Origin: Cheilinus undulatus
Lineage: Eukaryota > Chordata > Actinopteri > Labriformes > Labridae
NCBI RefSeq assembly: GCF_018320785.1
Contig: NC_054882.1
Location: forward strand, 24,742,719-24,806,718
Direction: 5' to 3'
Length of the DNA: 64,000 nt
Shown here: positions 56,601 to 64,000 of the stretch, piece by piece
How the letters are laid out: the number at the start of each line of letters is the position of its first letter
Numbering within the stretch: the stretch's first letter is position 1
Position numbers and translations under genes: made by a program
Notes under the pieces: generated by a model
Seen by the model: only the letters and a program-made list of their open reading frames with translations
The model's database searches: none
Told to the model about the DNA's origin: nothing

Positions 56601-59600
56601 GAGATAAAACGGTTGAAAAAATAGCGGAGGGCTCAGAGGGTTAAGTCTGAATACTTAATGTGTGATATTCTTAACCTTAGTTTCAGCAGGTGAGAGAACA
56701 GCTGGAGAGCCAGATCACTCGTCTGCAGCAGGAGAACGGCATCCTGAGGGACGCAGTCAGCTCTGCCACCAACCAGATGGAGAGCAAGTCAGTGTTTTAT
56801 TAAACTTGATAGTACACGACATGACCCCTCTGGTCATGCTTGCTAGAATTTCTTACATGTCTCGTCTGCTCAGCATTGACTCCCAAATTATCCAGTTTAC
56901 ATCAGAATTTCATATCATGCATACATTTTAGCTCCAATGTTACATCTCGATATTCTCCATGTCTTTCTAATTTAAAGGCAAAACTCATCTACATGCACAG
57001 TCGCACAATAAAAATGCACGATACATGCTGTTTCTAGATTGATGCATCAACAATTACCCACAACAATGCCTCATATCACTCATTGCTGCATGTGTCTGTG
57101 CTCGTGTTGTCCGATAGGAATTCAGCCGAGCTGAACAAGCTGCGTTCCGAGTACGCCGCTCTGATGAAAGAGCTGGCAGAAAACAACGGCAAGCTGCAGC
57201 AGGAGGAGCACCAGAGGAAGTCACTGGAGGTCAGCTACAAGCAGAACGTGTCCCAGCTGGAGGTACAGTCATCCAGATGCACAGTGTGTTTATTTAGCCT
57301 GCGCTTCAGTTTCTCCAACATCATCCGAGACAAAAAAAAATTAACCGAGCTGCAGAAAAAGGAGAGAAAATCTTCTCCGAGTGCCCTACAGCTCCAAATA
57401 GGGTCAGCGGGTGTGGTAGCTTTATCAGGGAAATGGGCGGGGAGGGGGGTTGTAGCTGAGGTCCTGGGGTGTGGGAAAGAGAACCTGTATTGGGAGGAGT
57501 GTGTTGGCTTTAGAGGCAGGAATGTTTGAGGCTTTGTGCTGTGTATAAACAACACTTTCCTGCGAGACACTCGGATCAGCCTTTCCTGTCTTTTTCATTG
57601 ACCACCAGCAAAGATGAAGCATTAGAAGGTGCTTGCTCAACAAAGCTTAATGCCCCAGAGTCGAGACTTTCACGACAGACTTTTTTTCTTTAACGAGAGC
57701 TTTTTATTTGCTGATGCCAGTATCGTAAATGCCTCGAAAAAAATATAGAACAGGGTACGGAAAGGTACACCAGTCAATGCTAACACCATGATTGATTTGC
57801 ACCCTTAAAAGGGCAGCAATAAAATCTACAGGTTCATCTCAAAAAGTTTGAATATTTTGAAGAATTTTGTTTTTTCCTTTGATTTAATTAAATAAGTAAA
57901 ACTGTCATATGTTCTAGATTCATTTCATACAAAGGGAAATATTTCAAGACCTTTTTTTGTTTAATCTTGGTTACGGCTTGCAGCTCACAAAAATCTAACA
58001 ATATTAGAATATCACAAAACATCAGTCCAAAAAAGGATTTATAAAACAGAAATGTTAACCTTCGGGAAAATTGTGCTCTTTTATGCACTCACTACTTGAT
58101 TGGAGCTCTTTTTGCACAAATTACTGCATCTATGTGACATGGCATAGAGCCAATCAGTCTGTGGTCCTGCTGGGGTGTTATGAAGCCCAGGTTGTACTGA
58201 TAGCAGCTTTCAGCTTGTCTTTGTTGAGTCTGGTGTCTCTCATCTTCCTCTTGACATTTACCCAAAGATTCTCTACAAGGTTCAGGTCAGACCAGTTGGC
58301 TGGCCAATCAAACACAGTAACACCATGGTCAGCAAACCAGTTTCTGGTATTTTTGGCATCACTGGGGGACGGTGCCAAGTCCTGCTGGGAAAAGAAATCA
58401 GTATTTCCACAAAACTTCTCAGCAGATGGAAGCATGAAGTGCTCTAAAATCTTCTGGTAGATGGCTGACAGTGATGACTCTATGATATCGTAATTTTTTT
58501 TAGATGCACCTGTATGCACAGAGTCAGGAATCACAATGATGATATTTAATCTGTGGATAATAACTAGCATGTATCATTCTTGGTACATTTATTACCTTCT
58601 TTGATTGCAATTTTATTGGACGGTTTCTCTGTTTTTCAACTAAATGGGAATACATCGTATTGGATTTTTGCTCATATCCAATATGCTGATATTTCCAAAT
58701 ACATTTAGCCGATATTGATATCCATACCAAAACCGATACTGATATACTGAAAATACAAATGTCTTTCAGGCCTAAAACTTTATCCCTTTAAAGGCATTTT
58801 AAAGCTTAACAATGAACAAAAAAAGAAATGTCAGTCCTGAGAGCACACTTTAAAGTCAAACTAGAATTTCCACAGATTTATTTTTATATACCGCTAAAAT
58901 GTACAACATCAGCCGATATTTAAGGGAGATTTATCGCTAAATATTCATATTGATTGATAATGCCAAAATATCTGGAAAATTGGTTCCAAAACATTTTTTG
59001 TCTTTTCTGTTGTTTTTCAGGTATTTTAGACATTTTACTCATTTGTCATTTAACTCATGACTACCCAGATCTGTTACTGAAATGTTATGGTGTCTAGCAT
59101 GTAGAAATGTAGAAAGTTCCCTGCATGCCCATCAGCCTCAATCCTATAGTAATGACACTGAGAGTGAGAGGAAGATGGATGTATGACATTTGTTATCTCT
59201 CCCTATGAAGTGTGGCTCCAATGCTTCAAAGCGTAGGATCTTGACGCCCACTCAAGCCACCCCTGATAACATTTCGTAGGCTCTTGTTTTCTTGTATCGT
59301 GTGTGGGTGAAAAGCGTTCACCAAATTGGCTCCATCTCTCCATCCTCAGGCCCAACTGCAGGAGGCGAAGCGGCGCTGGGAAGATCTGCAGAATTTTTGC
59401 CACGGCGTCAACGCTGAGAGAGAGAAACTCCAGACCTCAAAGCAAGGTGATGAAATATGATGTCACAAAACCGAGTTAGTCCTTTAACTTGTCTTTTTTA
59501 TATCAAAGTGTATAGGAGTGTTACAATCTGAATGTGTGTGTGCAGAGCTTCACAGCCAGCTGCTGGCGGCAGAAACTGAGATTAACAGCAAGAACAAGGA

Positions 59601-61281
59601 GATCCAGACCCTGCACAGCAGCCTGGCTGAAGCCATGGTGGCCAAGGAGCGGCTGGAGGAGAGAGCGATGGAGCTGATGGAGATGTCGCAGCACAGCATG
59701 CCGGATGACTCACTGCAGGCACGGGTCCAGGTGAGACATTAAAAAACACACAAAATCAGTGCTACAAACCACATCTTTTTATTCACTGACTCTATCACAT
59801 CAAATTACATGGAATTTCAACACACTGCAGCACAGAAATGGTCAGAAAAGATTCATTTTGGTGCTCTGACATGAATGATATTAAATTTAAGCTAATACAG
59901 GCGGTGTTTTTCAGGAACTAATGAATGAAAACAAATCTCTTCAAGTCCAGAATGAAAGCCTGCAGGCCCAGATCTCTTCACAGGTACATTTTACCCTGTT
60001 TACTCATATGAAGTGAAATAAAACATATCCAGTTACATATGAAGGTCAATAGCCTTTCTTTTCTCCTCTTGTAGGCCACCCATGTCTCCCACATTGAGGA
60101 GCTACAGAAGCTGTAAGAAACCCCTTTCATTTATTACCTTTTTTAACACACAATGATTGCTCCTCTAGTGATTACCTGATTGTCTAACCCTCTATTTTCC
60201 ATTAATTTGTTAGATTGGCTGAAAAAGAGCTGCAGAGAAAGAGTCTGGAGGATTCCCTGAATGCTGAGAGGAGCAGCGGGGCCAGTAGAGAAACTAACAT
60301 GCAGGTATGGTCACATGAGAGCTTCATCTCCAGCGTCTTATATCAACACTGCTGTGGGATCATTAGTCTGCAGGAATTTGGAAAGCTTTTTCTAGGCCCT
60401 TCATTGTGTCCAGAGGGCTGAAACTGTTCACAGTTGCAGATATTTCAGTTTAAAAACCAGTGAGCGCTTTCTTTGTATTTGCTTGTCTTAGAACATTTTT
60501 ATCCTCTTTTATCTGCAGGCCTTGCACAATGAGAACATGTCGCTGAAGGCAGAGGTTCAGAATCTGCAGGCACAGATTTCCGATCAGGTATCTTTTTACT
60601 CTTCTTCCTCATTTCCAAACCTCTGCACGTCTTTTTTTCTTTCTCACACACCCTCTCTTGCCTTTTTTCTTGTCTCTCCCCTCACAGGCTGCCTCTCAGT
60701 TGGCATTGGACCAGTTCCAGAAGAGGTGTGTTCACATGAAAAACTGGAACATACTTTAATAACGTCAGCTGGTTTGGCTTGTTTCTCTGTCAATGGAAAT
60801 AATAAGCCATAGTGATTAACTGACTGAATGCCCTTTTCAGTGTCCGAGAGAAGGAGGAGAACATGAAAACGGTGGAGGACCTCCTGGAGAAGGGGCTCAT
60901 CGAGGTGGCCAACAAGGAGGAAGAACTCAAGGTGTTTGATTTCTCCTTTGCAAAAAATAGTGCTGGAAGAAAGCCCACATTAGACTGTGAAAGCGTGCTT
61001 TAAATGGTTTTGTATGCAAGTGCTTGACTTTTGATAACAATCTCAGTGGACAAAAATAATCAAGATAATATTTTTTTCTGACACAGGTTGTAAGAGAGGA
61101 AAATGAGGCACTTAAACAAGAAATTGAGGCCATTAAGAGACAGACAGCAGAACAGGTAAAATCTATTATTGTAATTAAAAGTAGTGGCTGTGTTTCTTTG
61201 GAAATTATTCTTGTTTATTGGATTTTTTTTCTTCTTATCACAGGCATCATCAGAATCAGTAGTTGAAGAACTCCAGAACAA
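53601..61281 (+). CDS. ktn1: kinectin, N-terminal part (18 coding exons, continues off right edge)
   Basis: Integral ER membrane protein with one N-terminal membrane segment and a very long coiled coil; a kinesin receptor and ER-shape and translation-factor anchor. Exons: 53601-54294, 54519-54677, 54786-54902, 54999-55129, 55262-55366, 55491-55631, 56681-56787, 57118-57262, 59350-59446, 59546-59730, 59915-59983, 60075-60112, 60214-60304, 60519-60587, 60688-60725, 60841-60931, 61087-61155, 61244-61281; 794 codons in phase. Residues 10-31 form the membrane segment, followed by FMKETSYDEVL as in kinectin. A basic Lys-rich region holds an 11-Gly run (73-83) and a 13-Ala run (151-163). From exon 4 on it is coiled coil; QQENGILRDAVSSATNQ and SAELNKLRSEY match kinectin. 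RRBP1, the related p180 protein, is excluded because its decapeptide repeats are absent. The last eight exons form a repeating 69-38-91 nt cassette. Confidence 0.93.
55905..56640. mobile_element. piggyBac-type miniature element flanked by TTAA
   Basis: TTAA flanks both ends (55901-55904 and 56641-56644). The left end CTCTGAAAGCCCTCTG is mirrored on the right, which reads CCCTCTGAGCCCTCCG in reverse complement. It is 736 bp long, has no transposase, and lies in ktn1 between the exons ending at 55631 and starting at 56681. Confidence 0.72.
57428..57449 (+). other. G-quadruplex motif in a ktn1 intron
   Basis: Four G runs of 3, 3, 4 and 6 are separated by loops of 4, 1 and 1 base, on the transcribed-sense strand, 166 bp after a ktn1 exon end (57262). 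Confidence 0.7.
57829..58512 (-). mobile_element. Tc1-like transposon, internally deleted, with both termini and TA target
   Basis: The left terminus is CAGGTTCATCTCAAAAAG. The right terminus, in reverse complement, is CAGGTGCATCTAAAAAAAAT. TA flanks both (57827-57828 and 58513-58514). The minus-strand frame 58570-58178 holds the catalytic end of a Tc1 transposase, with the blocks [14 protein letters not shown] and ENLWVNVKRKMRDTR. The N-terminal half is deleted. Confidence 0.85.
58640..58990. mobile_element. hAT-like repeat fragment
   Basis: TATTGGATTTTTGCTCATAT, CCAATATGCTGATATTTCC and AGCCGATATT blocks match the family at 47885-48150. It lies directly next to the Tc1 element in the same ktn1 intron. 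Confidence 0.5.
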
Positions 61282-62634
61282 GTAAGTATAGGTGATCTCA
61301 CATTTGAGAGTAAATTGTAGGTTAACAGAAATCTAAACCTTGGATGGAAATGGCTGCTGATCATTGATTTTCAACAAAAAAGTGCAAATATTTAGAGAGA
61401 GTCCATTTTCAGTGAGGCTGCTGAAAATACTCTTTTTGCTAACGTATACACACTCCTGATCTCTAAATCCCCTCGATTATACTATTGTAGTTTGCAGTGA
61501 GTCTCTGTGGTAGTTTCACAATATCACAATATATTCTGCTTTTTGAAACTCGATCAGTTTTCTCCAGCGTTGATCAGCCTTTTTACAGGTATATACCAAG
61601 ATTTTAACCTTGAAAGATGATGGTTTGGCCAGATTTTGTGCCTGTCATCAGGCAGATCCATCTTGCAAAGCTCCTTTCTGAAACGTTTGTGCTTGGTCTG
61701 AAATCTTACTAGACCAATCAGCACTGTTTGTGGAGAACGAGGCGGTTTAGTTGTGCTGCAAGCCAGTAAACAATGGCTGCTGCCAGTGAAGCAAATACCT
61801 CTGATGAACTCAGATTTTTTCGGAGCAGCCTTTCAAACTAAAAGACGAGTCAAGAACCTCACTAAAAGCTGGCTCCACTAATTAGTAAATGACAGCGCCA
61901 GCCTGCCATGCTCACATTATGTAGTTAGCTCAATGAAGCTGCACAGACCCACTACGTCATTATGCTATACTGCTGTGATTGGCCCATTATGAATGTGACA
62001 ATCACCCTCAGAATCTTTTAGAAGGCTCTGCTCTTCCAAACACTTTATATGAGCTGTTGCTCAGATGATGTGAAAAAAATGAAACAGGAATCCGGTCCAG
62101 ACACAATCTGTGGGCCCTTGGGAATTTCACAACATGAATCTACCCAAGATTCTGAATAACTTTATCCCAGAAGGTTAAACAGAAAGCCAGAAAATATGTG
62201 AGTGATTGGCTTTTACTTGACCACGAGCTAAACTCAAAAAACATCCTCTCTCCTGAACACGTCACAGACTCGTTTGAGGAGGGAGCAGTGGTCGTAGCTT
62301 GTAAAAATGCCATCACTAAATGAAGCAAACACTTTTCAGCTGCACCATATAAAGCTGTCATCAGCTCAGATCATGTTAAAACTATATGATAAAGAACATG
62401 TGGTCTTATGCGCTCAGTTGCTACATGAGGGATTTCTGGCGAGCCCAGGGCTTTGAGAGACTTGTGTACAGTGTCTTTGGGACACATCAGTTTTTCACTC
62501 ACTACTTTTAATTATTTAAAGCCTTTAATATGTTCTAATAAACTGTAACTCATTGTTGCCTAAATACATTGTAACAAGCACAGATCACTCACTACAAAGC
62601 CTGCTTCGTTCCACGCAATGTCATCGCAGCACAG

Positions 62635-62830
62635 CTTAGGGCGTACTCACACTAGGCCATCCTTACCGTGCCTGAGCCCGTTTCAGCCTAATGTCCGGTA
62701 CGTTTGGCCAGTGAGAGTGCAATTGTTCCGTGCTTCGGCGCTGCACACTTCACGGCCCCTACACGGATGGACAAGGTGGGCCTAGGCACAGCACGGATGC
62801 AAATGAAGGTGCACAAGCGTGGGAATGTGA
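62635..62830. mobile_element. probable non-autonomous DNA transposon end
   Basis: TTAGGGCGTACTCACACTAG followed by a CpG-rich stretch (CCGTGCCTGAGCCCG, TCCGTGCTTCGGCG) is a typical terminal region of a fish DNA element. The partner end was not found. Confidence 0.4.
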
Positions 62831-63635
62831 CGTAGCGTGAAGTAACAACAAAAGGACCCGCCCCAGAGCAGAGGTAGCAGCTGCTCACTAGAGACAGCAG
62901 GATTTTTCAAGAGAGAGAGAGAGAAATATACATATTTTGTCTCATTGTATTTCAACAAGTTACAAAGATTTTATAAGAGCTGAAGAATTTAACTTTGCGC
63001 AGTTCTACCATCTCATTCTGATGGATCACAGTCCAGTCCACATTTCTGACCAGTTTCTAGCAATGTCAGGCTTTAACCACTGTGAGAGGTTTTTGTTTTT
63101 TTTTTGGGTTTGTGAAATAAAACTTCTTCCCTTGATTGAGCCACAAACAGAAGCTCACAGGACAACACACACCTTTCATCCTCCGTGTGTAAAGGAGAGT
63201 GCCAATTACGTGGACAAGTGTGTGTCGGGGTTAATCACATAGCTGATTTCCTCTCTTATTATAAAATTATAATGCCAAACTATCGTCCACTGAATTAACT
63301 TACCTCACTTCCAGCTCTCATCAGATGGTTAAAATTGCTTGTGTCACCGTTAAGAAATCTTTTAACTGAACATTTAATCCTGCTCTGGACACAGGCTATC
63401 CTGTGACATGAGTTTGTTTGGTGAAGCACTGAACGGCATCCAAACGCAGGGAGATGCACAGTTCATGATGCGTAAAATAATTTCAGGGGGGCTCAGATAG
63501 TACATGGACACGCAGAGGAATGACTGTAGGGGCTCATACGAGTTAGAAAAGTCAGGGTTTTATTCATCAGAAGTGCTTGGAACTCTGATCAGGCTCAAAA
63601 TGATATGCTGTGAGCGATAATTCTCCGCTATGAAC

Positions 63636-63662
63636 TTCTCTCTCTCTCTCTCTCTCTCTCTC
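63636..63662. repeat. (TC)n microsatellite
   Basis: An uninterrupted CT dinucleotide run of about 27 bp. Confidence 0.95.
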
Positions 63663-64000
63663 ATACTGAGTCATCAACACGTATAAATTCATAATGATGG
63701 ATGCTTTGCGCCTAACTTTTATTTCACGTACACTAGTTAATCAGTGGCAGCGGTTTTGCCAGCCTGCTCGGATGAAGAGCAGCTGAAGTCATAATTACAT
63801 GTTATGTAACTGAAGACTGCTACTTAGTCTACTGTTAACATATTGAAACTAATCTCCAAGCACACCCCTCATGGTGACTTTTAACACCTGATTTCCGTTT
63901 GTGATAGGGGCTCTGTCTTCTTAAGTGTCCTTTTGTGGCAGATATCATCAGATAAATGAATTTGTGTTACCTCAGCAGTTCTGAAGGCTTGTTTCTCTTT

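Larger units (their letters stand above)
61282..64000. other. ktn1: ktn1 intron, right edge of window
   Basis: After the GTAAGT donor at 61282, no 91-nt exon continuing the cassette is seen up to the window end. The intron contains a probable DNA-transposon end near 62635-62830 and a TC microsatellite. The frames at 62140-62361 (minus) and 62937-63242 are unsupported. Confidence 0.5.

Noticed and set aside
53601-61281. RRBP1 (p180) as the identity of the last gene
   Set aside because: No decapeptide repeats follow the membrane segment, and the coiled-coil sequence matches kinectin blocks.

Overview
The window is nuclear DNA of a teleost fish. Vertebrate genes are split by GT-AG introns, and the spaces between them are filled with typical fish DNA transposons (Tc1/mariner, hAT-like and piggyBac-like miniature elements). 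The protein sequences fit a ray-finned fish, but the species cannot be named from this sequence. No rRNA, tRNA gene, CRISPR array or bacterial-type operon is present. Exon borders below were set by hand from splice signals, reading phase and remembered vertebrate orthologues.

Layout. 1630-8636 (minus): first seven coding exons of aspg (asparaginase / 60-kDa lysophospholipase); its 3' part lies off the left edge. 11896-12423 (plus): arf6, a complete intronless coding region. 12424-28919: about 16.5 kb without a recognisable gene, holding Tc1 remnants, dispersed repeats and a nested miniature element. 28920-35837 (minus): vcpkmt (METTL21D), five exons, complete. 36638-44791 (plus): msh4, 20 exons, complete, head to head with vcpkmt across about 800 bp. 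46234-61281 onward (plus): ktn1 (kinectin), with a noncoding first exon, a 7.2 kb first intron and 18 coding exons in the window; it continues off the right edge.

The genes are not a pathway: amide hydrolysis (aspg), endosome/plasma-membrane traffic (arf6), lysine methylation of VCP (vcpkmt), meiotic crossover (msh4) and ER membrane organisation (ktn1). The arf6-vcpkmt-ktn1-aspg set recalls human chromosome 14q, whereas human MSH4 is on chromosome 1, so msh4 is the syntenic outsider.

No new biochemical system was found. The points most worth a second look are a repeating 69-38-91 nt exon cassette in ktn1; homopolymer Gly and Ala tracts in ktn1; several miniature transposons with intact target-site duplications, one nested inside another repeat; a mariner that makes up nearly all of one msh4 intron; a perfect 25-bp inverted duplication inside a Tc1 fragment; and an AT-rich palindromic minisatellite between the divergent vcpkmt and msh4 starts.
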